DNA of 64,000 nucleotides. Source: Synechococcus sp. WH 8109 (GTDB taxonomy: Bacteria > Cyanobacteriota > Cyanobacteriia > PCC-6307 > Cyanobiaceae). The notes beneath the pieces are model-generated. The model was given only the letters and a program-made list of their open reading frames with translations. It searched no databases and was not told where the DNA came from. Positions 27,864-36,018 of the stretch are shown here, piece after piece. A program made the translations under genes and the position numbers. How positions within the stretch are numbered: position 1 is the first letter of the stretch; every line of letters begins with the position of its first letter. The stretch is from the NCBI RefSeq assembly GCF_000161795.2, contig NZ_CP006882.1, positions 558,001-622,000 on the forward strand, given 5' to 3'.

Positions 27864-28697
27864 TCAGAAGAACGGTTCATCCCCTTCGTCGTCGTCGGTT
27901 GGAGGCCAGTCGACGACGACGCTGACAGGGGCGTGGTCGCTGGGTTGTTGGTTGCCGCGCATGCGTTTGTGGATGACGCAGCTGCGGGCGAGTCCCAACA
28001 GCTCGTCGCACAAATAGACGTGGTCGATGCGCCAACCTCGGTCCCGATCCCAGGCACCGCTGCGGTAGTCCCACCAGCTCCAGTGACCGGAGTCTGGTTC
28101 GAACACGCGGAACACGTCCTGAAGCCGTTCACCGAGTGCGTCACGAAGGGCCTGGCGTTCGGCATCGCTTGCCATGATTCCGCCGGTCTGGCGGTCGGGG
28201 TCAGGAAGATCGCGTGCTTCAAGGCCGATGTTGAAGTCGCCGACCATGCAGAGCGGCTCGCCGCGTTGCTCTTGAGCATCGAGATAACGCTTCAGGCAGC
28301 CGAGCCAGGCCAATTTGTAGGGGTATTTCTCCGACTTCAGGCTCGATCCATTCGGGACATAGAGGTTGAGCACGCGAACGCCATTCAGCATTGCGCTGAT
28401 CACGCGCTTCTGTGCGCCGAGATCGTTCGCTTCCGCATCATTCGGGAGCTCCCCAGCAAAGCCGCAGCGCACATCCTCCAAGGGCTCGCGGCTGATCAGG
28501 GCAACGCCGTTGTAGGCCTTCTGGCCATGGATGTGCACGTGCCAACCAGCAGATTTGAAGGCTTCCAGCGGGAACAGGGGGTCATCCACCTTGGTTTCCT
28601 GCAGACAGAGCAGATCCGGTTGCTCGCTCTCCAGCCAGCTGAGCACCTGATCCAATCGCGTGCGGACCGAGTTCACGTTCCAGGTGGCGATCTGCAC
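27864..28697 (-). CDS. xth: Exodeoxyribonuclease III
   Basis: Exonuclease III is an AP endonuclease and 3' exonuclease in base-excision repair. The product is about 277 residues from GTG 28697 (QIATWNVNSVRTRLDQVLSW). It has catalytic boxes LLCLQETKVDD (about 31-41), VLNLYVPNGSS (about 110), VGDFNIGLEARD (about 152) and a C-terminal SDHAPVSVVVDW (about 255). ATG 28730 would add 11 residues not usual in the family. It is convergent with glcD with a 6-nt gap. The C-terminus ends in an acidic tail. Confidence 0.95.
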   Translation of the reverse strand: MQIATWNVNSVRTRLDQVLSWLESEQPDLLCLQETKVDDPLFPLEAFKSAGWHVHIHGQKAYNGVALISREPLEDVRCGFAGELPNDAEANDLGAQKRVISAMLNGVRVLNLYVPNGSSLKSEKYPYKLAWLGCLKRYLDAQEQRGEPLCMVGDFNIGLEARDLPDPDRQTGGIMASDAERQALRDALGERLQDVFRVFEPDSGHWSWWDYRSGAWDRDRGWRIDHVYLCDELLGLARSCVIHKRMRGNQQPSDHAPVSVVVDWPPTDDDEGDEPFF

Positions 28698-28752
28698 GGC
28701 TGATCCAGTGGCGTCAAAGACCCTTAGCATCAGAGAACTCCGGGTTCCGCTG

Positions 28753-29037
28753 ATGTCTCGCCGGCTTGCGGCTATCGCTCAGGTTGTGCTGTCTTTCCTG
28801 GTGGCGACGGCCATTCCCATGGGTGTAGAGGCCCAGGTTGAAGCTCCCTTTCAGAACCGTGAGGAACGCGAGATCTACGGCAACACCAATGGCAGCGGCT
28901 CAATTCTGGATGCCGCCAACCCCATGGATTTTTTGAACCAGATCCGTCGGGCGACGGCCATGGATGACGCAACGCCACCCTCCGATGCCATTGATGCGGC
29001 CCTCAAGGCCTACCAGAACCCTCCGGCGACGCAGTAG
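28753..29037 (+). CDS. Conserved secreted small protein
   Basis: The product is 94 residues with a clear signal peptide (RRLAAIAQVVLSFLVATAIP, cleavage near VEA-QVEAP) followed by a polar, Asn- and Asp-rich mature part (EEREIYGNTNGSGSILDAAN, then MDFLNQIRRATAMDDATPPS). It may be periplasmic or lumenal. ATG 28753 matches the signal peptide start; the longer frame upstream overlaps xth. Its 3' end overlaps the TPR gene on the other strand by 35 nt. I do not recognise a named family. Confidence 0.72.
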   Translation: MSRRLAAIAQVVLSFLVATAIPMGVEAQVEAPFQNREEREIYGNTNGSGSILDAANPMDFLNQIRRATAMDDATPPSDAIDAALKAYQNPPATQ

Positions 29038-29815
29038 CGCTGGAGGGTTCTGATCTGGTTCTGCGGGCTGCGCTCAATCCCAGTTGTGCTGCTACAACCT
29101 CGATCAGGGGGTTGATCCTCCCGTTGGCGTCCCGTCGTTGTCGGGCCTGCTTGAGCAGGGTGTGAACCGACTCCGAATCACCTCGCTCTTGCCGCAATAG
29201 GGCCAAGGCCAGCAGGGGCCTTGCATCAGCTTTGTTCTCTGTGGCCAGCTGGCCGTAGAACCTCATCGCGATCTGATCGAACCCATTTTGTCGCAGCAGA
29301 TCAGCCAAAGGCAAACCGATCTCCAAACTCTGGCCAGGCTCCAGGCCCTTGAACCGGGCAGTGAGCTCTGCTGTCACCTGACGCTGACGTCCCTGCTCTT
29401 GGTCCAGGAGCACCAGCTGTTGCAGAGCCTGCAGATCATTCGGATGCAGCCGCAGCAGATGTTGGAGGCTGCGCCGGGCGGCCTCGGGCTGGCCATTCCG
29501 ACGTTGCAGATCGGCTTTAAACAGGGTGAGTTCGCGCGGCGTGGAGCGGCCAGACAGCCACGGTTGCAGCACCACTTCGGCCTCTTGCAGGCGGTCCAGT
29601 GTCACCAAGCGTTCCGGTAGCAGGCCCGGTTCTGCTTCGCTGAGTTCGTCCTGGTCCTGGAGCTGCTGCATCAGCAGCTCAACCTGCAGATCTTCAGCCT
29701 GGCGACTGCTGCGCGCTCGCGTTTCCGGGGCCATGGAGGCCGCGGCGATTCAACCGACCAGTGCAGCACCCACCATGGACGCCAGCAGCAACAGAATCCG
29801 GCGCGGGCTGGGCAT
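29003..29815 (-). CDS. TPR-type membrane-anchored protein with an in-frame TGA in its anchor
   Basis: The main frame (29734 to 29003) encodes about 243 residues of helical, TPR-like repeats (TLFKADLQRRNGQPEAARRS, LLRLHPNDLQALQQLVLLDQ, ADARPLLALALLRQERGDSE). Upstream in the same frame, ATG 29815 opens a signal-anchor: MPSPRRILLLLASMVGAALV, then Gly, then TGA (29750-29752), then IAAASMAPETRARS. The stop falls inside what should be one hydrophobic helix. Either the codon is a recent mutation or sequence error, or translation restarts at ATG 29734 and yields a soluble form. It overlaps the convergent secreted-protein gene. Confidence 0.72.
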
Positions 29816-29854
29816 CCGATCTCGAATCAGCCACTTCAGTCTGAGGAGATTGCA

Positions 29855-30529
29855 GTGGGCTGGCTACAGTCTTTACAAGGGCTTTTGACTCCGCCCGGAT
29901 CAGCATCAATGCGCGCCCATCCGATTCCCCCGGTTACAGAGCCGTTGCAGTACCGGGCCATCGGTCTTGTGCGCGGCACTTACGCCCCAACCGACCTCGA
30001 GCAACTCACCCGTGGCACCTTGACCGATGCCAATGGGGTTCCCCTGGAAACCGTCGTGCTCGGTCGGGTGCTCACCCTGATGCGGCGGCATCTGCCCCTG
30101 GATCAACCCCACCTCTGGGTCGTGTACCCCAGAAGCCGTGAAAGTGATCATCTGCATCTCCAGATCGCTGGGGTCTGGGAACCCAGCACCCTGGCTCCAG
30201 ACCAAGCCGATGCCTCCGACACCCTGCCGGAGGGGGACGACTTCTTCTCCGTTCGAGGCGAATTGATCTTCACCAAGCCTGAAACCGGCGAAATGGTGGT
30301 GAAGGTGCGGCAGCAGGCTCGTGCCGACGGCCACCGTCCGCTTCCCTTCAAACTCCAGATCAAGGGAGAGCTCCCCCTCGAAAACCTGCGTCACTTCGTC
30401 AGTCTTGACCTGCGCCGTCAGGGCCAGGAACTGCACCTCGAAAATCACGAAGTGATTGCTCCTATGCCGACGCGTGGCGGCAAATCCAAGGGAGGTCGTG
30501 GCCGTGCCACCTCCCGCGCTCGCAGCTGA
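29855..30529 (+). CDS. Conserved cyanobacterial protein of unknown function
   Basis: The product is 224 residues. The centre has a beta-rich pattern (LQYRAIGLVRGTYAPTDLEQ, HLWVVYPRSRESDHLHLQIA, FFSVRGELIFTKPETGEMVV), and the C-terminus is a basic Gly/Arg/Lys tail (RGGKSKGGRGRATSRARS). This resembles a cyanobacterial family without assigned function; the basic tail could contact nucleic acid or ribosomes, which is a guess. The start is GTG 29855 or ATG 29909 (MRAHPIPPVTEPLQYRA). The stop overlaps the next start (TGATG). It heads the five-gene run to 34301. Confidence 0.78.
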   Translation: MGWLQSLQGLLTPPGSASMRAHPIPPVTEPLQYRAIGLVRGTYAPTDLEQLTRGTLTDANGVPLETVVLGRVLTLMRRHLPLDQPHLWVVYPRSRESDHLHLQIAGVWEPSTLAPDQADASDTLPEGDDFFSVRGELIFTKPETGEMVVKVRQQARADGHRPLPFKLQIKGELPLENLRHFVSLDLRRQGQELHLENHEVIAPMPTRGGKSKGGRGRATSRARS

Positions 30530-31176
30530 TGGCCGAGAGGGGGCAGGGCTCCACGGGGGCACTTCGGGCCGGCGTTGCCGTTGCCGGCATCACCGCCCTC
30601 GGCGCTTTTGGTCCTGCCCTGGGGCTGTCTGCTGCCTGGATCGTGGTGGCGGTTGGGGGTGCCCTGGTCACCCTCAGCGTTGATGCCGCCACCTGGGAAG
30701 GCAGGGGGGGGCACATCCTTGCCGAAGCTTTGCCCGGTGGGCAGGAGCGTCTGCGTCGGATTGCGGTGCATGAGGCGGGCCATGTTCTGATCGCGGAAGC
30801 GGAACAACTTCCGGTTCAGCAGGTGCTGGTGGGAACTCTGGCCTGTGTGCGTGCAGGACTGCGCAGCAGCGGCGCCACGGAGTTCGCCGTGCCGGACAGC
30901 GTCCGCATGCCGCTTGAGGATCTACGCCGTTGGAGCCGGGTGCTTCAGGCCGGTATCGCCGCTGAGACCGTGGTCTTTGGCAAGGCCCGTGGAGGGGCCG
31001 ATGACCGCGCTTTGCTGGGACGGCTTTGGGGAATGTCAGGCCATGACGTGGCCACCGCCCAGCGGGAGCAGCGACGCGCCCGGCGGGAGATTGAGCAGAA
31101 GTTGCGTCAGCAGCGTGAGGTGCTTGACCAGCAGGCCGGTGTTCTGTTGGAGGCGGCTCCGCGTCTTGGGAGATGA
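30529..31176 (+). CDS. Membrane protein with stand-alone M41 (FtsH-type) peptidase domain
   Basis: The product is 215 residues. Two N-terminal hydrophobic segments (AGVAVAGITALGAFGPALGL, SAAWIVVAVGGALVTLSVDA) are followed by the zinc motif HEAGH (about residue 81-85) and a later acidic GGADDR (about 162-167), the pattern of the M41 peptidase domain of FtsH. The AAA+ ATPase domain that normally feeds FtsH is absent. It might be a small membrane protease, or a partner of full-length FtsH. Starts and stops overlap both neighbours (TGATG before, ATGA after), so translation is coupled to larC. Confidence 0.82.
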   Translation: MAERGQGSTGALRAGVAVAGITALGAFGPALGLSAAWIVVAVGGALVTLSVDAATWEGRGGHILAEALPGGQERLRRIAVHEAGHVLIAEAEQLPVQQVLVGTLACVRAGLRSSGATEFAVPDSVRMPLEDLRRWSRVLQAGIAAETVVFGKARGGADDRALLGRLWGMSGHDVATAQREQRRARREIEQKLRQQREVLDQQAGVLLEAAPRLGR

Positions 31177-32381
31177 GCGCTCTTTGGATTGATGCACCAA
31201 CAGGGTTGGCAGGAGACATGCTCCTGGCCGCACTGCTTGATCTGGGTGTGGACCAGGCCGTGGTGGAGTCGCCTCTGGCGGCCCTCGGTTTGGCGGGGCG
31301 CTATCGCCTCACCCGGCACGAGGCGCGCAGTGCTGGTCTCCGAGGGGTACGCATTGATGTGGAGGGTCTTGAGGATCAGCCGCCCCACCGCCATTGGTCG
31401 GGGATCCGTGATCAGATCAATGCAGCTGCTCTGGCGCCATCGCTGAAGCAACGTGTGCTCGCCGTTTTCACCCGTCTGGCGGAAGCCGAAGCCACCGTGC
31501 ATGGAACTCCCATGGAGTCCGTTCACTTCCATGAGGTTGGAGCCATCGATGCCCTCGTGGATGTGGTGGGTGTCTGTGCGGCGATTGACGACCTCAATCC
31601 AGCCAGTGTCGTCTGTTCCCCGTTGCCTGCGGGGAGCGGAACGGTGGCAACCGCCCATGGCCTGTTGCCCGTGCCCGCTCCCGCCGTGCTTGAACTGGCA
31701 CGACGTCACCGCATTCCTCTGCTTCAGGGCGGAGATCTGCCCACAGGAGAGTTGGTGACACCCACGGGCCTCGCCCTGGTGTCGGTTCTGGCAGATCAGT
31801 TTGTCGCTCCTGAACGTTTGGTGGCTGAAAAGGTGGGTGTTGGCCTCGGCCACCGCCAACTGGATCGCCCCAACCTGGTGCGCCTGGTGCTGCACACCCC
31901 AGCCGTTACTGCGGAGGCAGGTCCCCGTTGGGAGTCGTTGGTGGTGCAGGAAGCCTGGATCGATGACGCCACTCCAGAGGAGGTTGCGGTGTTGACGAAT
32001 CGCTTGCGTGATGCGGGAGCGATCGATGTGGCGGTGCAGCCGTTGCTGATGAAAAAGGGCCGCAGTGGCCAGTTGCTGACGGCGCTGGTGCGGGATGGGG
32101 ATGCCGACCAGCTCCGCAGCCTCTGGCTCAGTGCTGGCAGCAGCATCGGCCTGCGGGAGCGGCGCCAGGGACGCTGGGTGTTGCCGAGGCGGCAGGGTGT
32201 GCTCGAAACGCCCTGGGGTCCCGTCGCGGCCAAACAGGTGCGTCGCCCCGATGGCCGCTCCACCGTCAAAGCCGAGGCGGATGCCCTTGAGGCTCTTCAG
32301 GCCAGCACCGGGTGTTCTTTTGATGAGCTTCGGGCTGCTGTTGCATTAGCGCCGTTCGTCAGCTCGGAGGATTGGGCCTGA
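31173..32381 (+). CDS. larC: Nickel-pincer cofactor biosynthesis protein LarC (DUF111)
   Basis: LarC inserts nickel into the pyridinium-dithiocarboxylate mononucleotide to complete the nickel-pincer cofactor of lactate racemase and related racemases. The 402-residue product has the N-terminal DAPTGLAGDMLLAALLDLGV (about 7-26), the HFHEVGAIDALVDVVGVCAA metal-region segment (about 118-137) and SPLPAGSGTVATAHG (about 149). Length and order are normal. larB and larE are not in the window, so the target enzyme is unknown. The ATG overlaps the peptidase gene stop, and its own stop overlaps the next start. Confidence 0.93.
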   Translation: MSALWIDAPTGLAGDMLLAALLDLGVDQAVVESPLAALGLAGRYRLTRHEARSAGLRGVRIDVEGLEDQPPHRHWSGIRDQINAAALAPSLKQRVLAVFTRLAEAEATVHGTPMESVHFHEVGAIDALVDVVGVCAAIDDLNPASVVCSPLPAGSGTVATAHGLLPVPAPAVLELARRHRIPLLQGGDLPTGELVTPTGLALVSVLADQFVAPERLVAEKVGVGLGHRQLDRPNLVRLVLHTPAVTAEAGPRWESLVVQEAWIDDATPEEVAVLTNRLRDAGAIDVAVQPLLMKKGRSGQLLTALVRDGDADQLRSLWLSAGSSIGLRERRQGRWVLPRRQGVLETPWGPVAAKQVRRPDGRSTVKAEADALEALQASTGCSFDELRAAVALAPFVSSEDWA

Positions 32382-33295
32382 TGGGCAAGGTTCTCCGTCA
32401 ACCTAAGCTCTGGATCACGCTGGCCAGCGTGATCTTCATCGCTGTGGCTCTGGCCCAGCAGGCGGGCCAACTTCGCCAGCTGAGCTTGGTGGCCAACGGT
32501 TGTTGGTGGCTGGTGCTGGGGCTGGGGCTCACCTGGCTCAGCATCCTGATCAATGGTCTGGCCTGGCGCGATCTTCTGATCTGGTTGAGACATCCTCCCC
32601 AGGGGGTTGCCGTAGTGCCGTTGTTTGTGCGGAGCAACCTGCTCAAGTACCTGCCGGGAGGGATCTGGCATCTGGTGGAGCGGGTCCGGGTGCTGCGTCC
32701 GGCGATTGGCGGCGGCCCTGCCCTGGCCGGGGCGATCCTTGATCCGCTCCTGATCGTGGCGGCGTCCGTTCTTGTTGTGGTTGCTGGTGGATGGCAGCAG
32801 GGCCTTGCCCTGCTGGCTCCATGGCCCGCGCTGTTGATGATTTCCCGCTGGCGCGAGCCCCTTCTGCGTCGACTCGAGCGTTCCAAGGCGGCGCAATTGC
32901 AGTCGGTTGGCAGTGGGCCCCTGGAAAGTGAGGGAACCTGCCGCGGCGGCTATCCCTGGCGGCCCCTCAGCCTTCAGCTGCTTTTTGTGCTCTGCCGCTT
33001 TGCCGGGTTCTGGTGCAGCGTGCAGGCCTTTGGCATTCAAAGTCCGGCACCGTTTACCTGGCTTGCGGCCTTTGGTCTGGCCTACGCCGTTGGGCTGGTG
33101 GTGCCTGGTGCCCCCGGGGGGCTCGGGGTGTTTGAGGCCACCCTGCTGCTGCGTTTGGGTGCTGCCGTGCCAGAGGCGCAGTTGCTCGCGGTTGTTCTCA
33201 GCTACCGACTCCTCTCCACCCTGGCCGATGTTGTTGCCAGCGGGGCACTGGTGGCCGATCGGATGCTGGGCCAACGTTTGAAACGCCACCGCTGA
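32381..33295 (+). CDS. Flippase-like membrane protein (LPG synthase TM domain family)
   Basis: The product is 304 residues with about eight membrane segments. It resembles the lysylphosphatidylglycerol synthase transmembrane/UPF0104 family, with SNLLKYLPGGIWHLVERVRV (about 87-106) and VVPGAPGGLGVFEATLLLRL (about 246-265). Members act in lipid-linked transport; the substrate is unknown. ATG 32381 lies in the TGATG overlap with the larC stop, and a TTG at 32372 is less likely. The next gene starts 13 nt downstream. Confidence 0.87.
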   Translation: MGKVLRQPKLWITLASVIFIAVALAQQAGQLRQLSLVANGCWWLVLGLGLTWLSILINGLAWRDLLIWLRHPPQGVAVVPLFVRSNLLKYLPGGIWHLVERVRVLRPAIGGGPALAGAILDPLLIVAASVLVVVAGGWQQGLALLAPWPALLMISRWREPLLRRLERSKAAQLQSVGSGPLESEGTCRGGYPWRPLSLQLLFVLCRFAGFWCSVQAFGIQSPAPFTWLAAFGLAYAVGLVVPGAPGGLGVFEATLLLRLGAAVPEAQLLAVVLSYRLLSTLADVVASGALVADRMLGQRLKRHR

Positions 33296-33308
33296 CCCCC
33301 GTGCTGTT

Positions 33309-34301
33309 GTGTTGCTGAGTCGTCGCCGGATGCTGCAGTTGGTGATTGGCACCGGTCTTACGGCAGCGGCCCTGCCCTTGAGCGCCGCCAGGCGAGTTGT
33401 TCAACGGGTTGGGTTGATCAGCGATCTCAACAGCAGCTATGGCTCCATCCGCTACATCCCTGCCGTTGATCAGGGGCTGGATCAGCTCATTGGCCTGCAG
33501 CCGGATCTGGTGGTGTGTGCTGGCGACATGGTCGCTGGTCAGATGCGAGGCCTTAGTGGTCAGCAGCTGGATGCCATGTGGCGGGGCTTTGAAACGTCTG
33601 TTCTGCAACGGCTTCAGGCGGCGAACATTCCACTGCTGCCAGCGATCGGGAACCATGACGGTTCACTGGGGTTCCCCGCGGATCGTGCCGCTGTGCGTCG
33701 GTTCTGGACACCGATCCGTTCACGGATGGGATTGGCCTTTGTGGATGCCTCACAGTTCCCGTTTCGCTATTCGGTGCTGCAGGACGGGATCTTCTGGCTG
33801 GTCTGGGATGCCAGCTCAGCCCGTGTTCCTGAGGATCAGCTGCTCTGGGCACAACAGCAGTTGGCCAGCACCGAGGCACAAAAGGCTCGTGCTCGGTTTG
33901 TGGTGGGTCATCTCCCCTTGGCTGGGGTTGGTCTGGGCAAGGATCGCCCCGGTGAGGTGTTGGAGCGAGGACGTGCGCTTGAGGCCTTGATGGATGCCGC
34001 CGGCGTGCAGGCCTACATCAGTGGTCATCACCACACCTGGTTTTCCAGCCGTCGTGGCCAGCTTGATCTGATCCAGCTCGGCGCCTTGGGCAGCGGCCCC
34101 CGGCGGCTGTTGCATGGTGAAGCGCCAGCACAGCAGACCTTCACCTTGTTGGAGATCGATGGGGGCAGGGGCACCCTCCGAGAGACCACCTACGCCGTGT
34201 TCCCAGGACGGCCGCTCTCCTGGTCAACACTCCCGCTCCGTCTCAACACCCGTGCTGGCTTGCTCCAGCGCAATGCATCAGAGCGGTTGCTGCGGGGATG
34301 A
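33309..34301 (+). CDS. Exported metallophosphoesterase, Tat-type signal
   Basis: The product is 330 residues. The N-terminus LSRRRMLQLVIGTGLTAAAL is a twin-arginine-type export signal. The calcineurin-like metal motifs follow: GLISDLN (about 35), VVCAGDMVAG (about 68), AIGNHDGS (about 114-121), VVGHLP (about 198) and ISGHHHTWF (about 238-246). Substrate unknown; purple-acid-phosphatase-like use in phosphorus scavenging is possible in the phosphate-poor ocean. The start is GTG 33309. The 3' end overlaps the permease gene on the other strand by 24 nt. Confidence 0.88.
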   Translation: MLLSRRRMLQLVIGTGLTAAALPLSAARRVVQRVGLISDLNSSYGSIRYIPAVDQGLDQLIGLQPDLVVCAGDMVAGQMRGLSGQQLDAMWRGFETSVLQRLQAANIPLLPAIGNHDGSLGFPADRAAVRRFWTPIRSRMGLAFVDASQFPFRYSVLQDGIFWLVWDASSARVPEDQLLWAQQQLASTEAQKARARFVVGHLPLAGVGLGKDRPGEVLERGRALEALMDAAGVQAYISGHHHTWFSSRRGQLDLIQLGALGSGPRRLLHGEAPAQQTFTLLEIDGGRGTLRETTYAVFPGRPLSWSTLPLRLNTRAGLLQRNASERLLRG

Positions 34302-35849
34302 CGAGCCCTCTCGTCTGGAGGCGTGATCCAGCGTTGGCACCAAGGCCATGGCGGCGATCAGCCCCAGAACGAGGATCATCAGGGCCGGCAACATCGCTTC
34401 GGCCAATCGTTCATCGCCGGCGTACTGGAACACGCGCACCGAGAGCGTGTCGAAGTCAAAAGGCCGCAGAGCGAAGGTGAGGGGAAGCTCTTTCACCGTG
34501 TCCACGAACACCAGCAGTAGTCCGACGGTGATCGGTCCGCGCAACAGAGGCAGATGCACCCGTTGGAGCACGCGCTGCCACGGTGATCCCATCCCCGTCG
34601 CCGCCTCATCGAGGCTCGGGCTGATCCGTTCCAGGGCTGCGTCCAGGCCTCCTTTCGCCACCGCCAGAAAACGATCGCTGTAGCCCCACAGCAGCAGGAG
34701 CAATGGGGCGACCTGCCATGGGGCGCCAGTGAGCAAAAGCGCCAGAGCTAGCACCGTACCGGGGATGGCGTAGCCCGTTCCGGCCAGGAAGGTGAGGCTT
34801 TTCAGCCATGGGGCGCTGGACCAGCGTTTGGCGATGGCCAGCACCAGCGCTGCCGTTACCGCCAAAACAGCAGCGACTAGCGCCAGCAAAAGACTGCGGC
34901 CGCTCAGGCTGATCAGATCGTCGTTCCAGCTGCTTTGGAGCTGATCCAAGTTGCTGGCGGCCCACAGCAATGGGGTGCCCAGGCTCACGATCGGAGGGAT
35001 GACTGCAAGCAGTTGCGCCACCCCCGCACGGAATCCATGCAGGTGCCAAGCGGTTGCGTCCCCGCCGGCCACGCCATCGCTCCAGCGCCGACTGCGCCTG
35101 CGCAGGCTGCGTTCACACACCACCAACGTCAACACGATCACCAGCGTGATCAAGGCCAAGCTGATGGCGCCTGCGGGATCGCCGTTTGACTGCCAGGTTT
35201 CCAGGATGCCCGCGGAGAGACTTGGGATGCCGAGAAGCTGCACGGCACCCAGCTCATTGACCACTTCCATTCCCATGAGAGCGACGCCGGCTCCGATCGC
35301 GGGCAGTGCAATGGGTAAGGCCACACGCCGGAAGGCTGACCAGGGACCGACCCCCAGGCTCCGGCATGCCTCCAGCTGACGCTGGCCGCTGACGGAGAAA
35401 CTTTCAGTGCTCAGCAGGAACACATAGGGGTAGGTGGTCAGGGCCATCACAGCGATCCCCCACCCCATGCCGTGAATGGTCCAGCTGTGGCGACTGCCTA
35501 GATCAACGAGGATCGCCGAGAGGAGATAGGCCGGCGTTGCTAGGGGAATCAGCTGGGCGATCCGCAGCCATTGCCGACCAGGAAAACGGCAGTTGCACAG
35601 CAGCCAACCGTTCGCTGTGCCAAGCAAGGTGCCCAGCGTTGCTGTTCCGATCAGCAGCTGGATGGTGCCAACGATCTGGCGCATGCCATCGGGGCCAAGT
35701 TCGCTGAAGCCGCTGTGCAAAGACGTCAGGGCCTCCCTCACCAGCGTCAGCACCGGCCAGATCGCAACCAGGCCAGTGATGGAGGCGATCAGGATCAGGG
35801 CCAGCCGGCTTGGGCTTGGAACAACACTCCGGTTGGGCAGCAACTTCAC
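34278..35849 (-). CDS. Fe(III)-type ABC transporter permease, fused double domain
   Basis: The product is about 523 residues with around 12 membrane helices arranged as two tandem binding-protein-dependent permease domains, the FbpB/FutB layout for ferric iron uptake. The EAA-type loops are visible as LEACRSLGVGPWSAFRRVALP in the first half and LDEAATGMGSPWQRVLQRVH in the second. GTG 35849 is chosen; ATG 35972 would add 41 poorly hydrophobic residues and leave only 46 nt to the divergent ATPase. No periplasmic binding protein (FutA) is nearby. Thiamine or sulfate substrates cannot be excluded. Confidence 0.85.
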   Translation of the reverse strand: MKLLPNRSVVPSPSRLALILIASITGLVAIWPVLTLVREALTSLHSGFSELGPDGMRQIVGTIQLLIGTATLGTLLGTANGWLLCNCRFPGRQWLRIAQLIPLATPAYLLSAILVDLGSRHSWTIHGMGWGIAVMALTTYPYVFLLSTESFSVSGQRQLEACRSLGVGPWSAFRRVALPIALPAIGAGVALMGMEVVNELGAVQLLGIPSLSAGILETWQSNGDPAGAISLALITLVIVLTLVVCERSLRRRSRRWSDGVAGGDATAWHLHGFRAGVAQLLAVIPPIVSLGTPLLWAASNLDQLQSSWNDDLISLSGRSLLLALVAAVLAVTAALVLAIAKRWSSAPWLKSLTFLAGTGYAIPGTVLALALLLTGAPWQVAPLLLLLWGYSDRFLAVAKGGLDAALERISPSLDEAATGMGSPWQRVLQRVHLPLLRGPITVGLLLVFVDTVKELPLTFALRPFDFDTLSVRVFQYAGDERLAEAMLPALMILVLGLIAAMALVPTLDHASRREGSSSPQQPL

Positions 35850-36018
35850 TTCAGCGATGGGCCGGACACCGTTGTCGCGACGTGGCGTTGCGACATTGCC
35901 ATGGAACGAGTCTGGCGATGAACGATGGGGATCTGATTCAGGGCGTGCAAACCGCACACCGGCTTCGATCATTTGTCACACTCATAAGGTCGGTCGGTTC
36001 CCAAGCTTCATCTGATCT

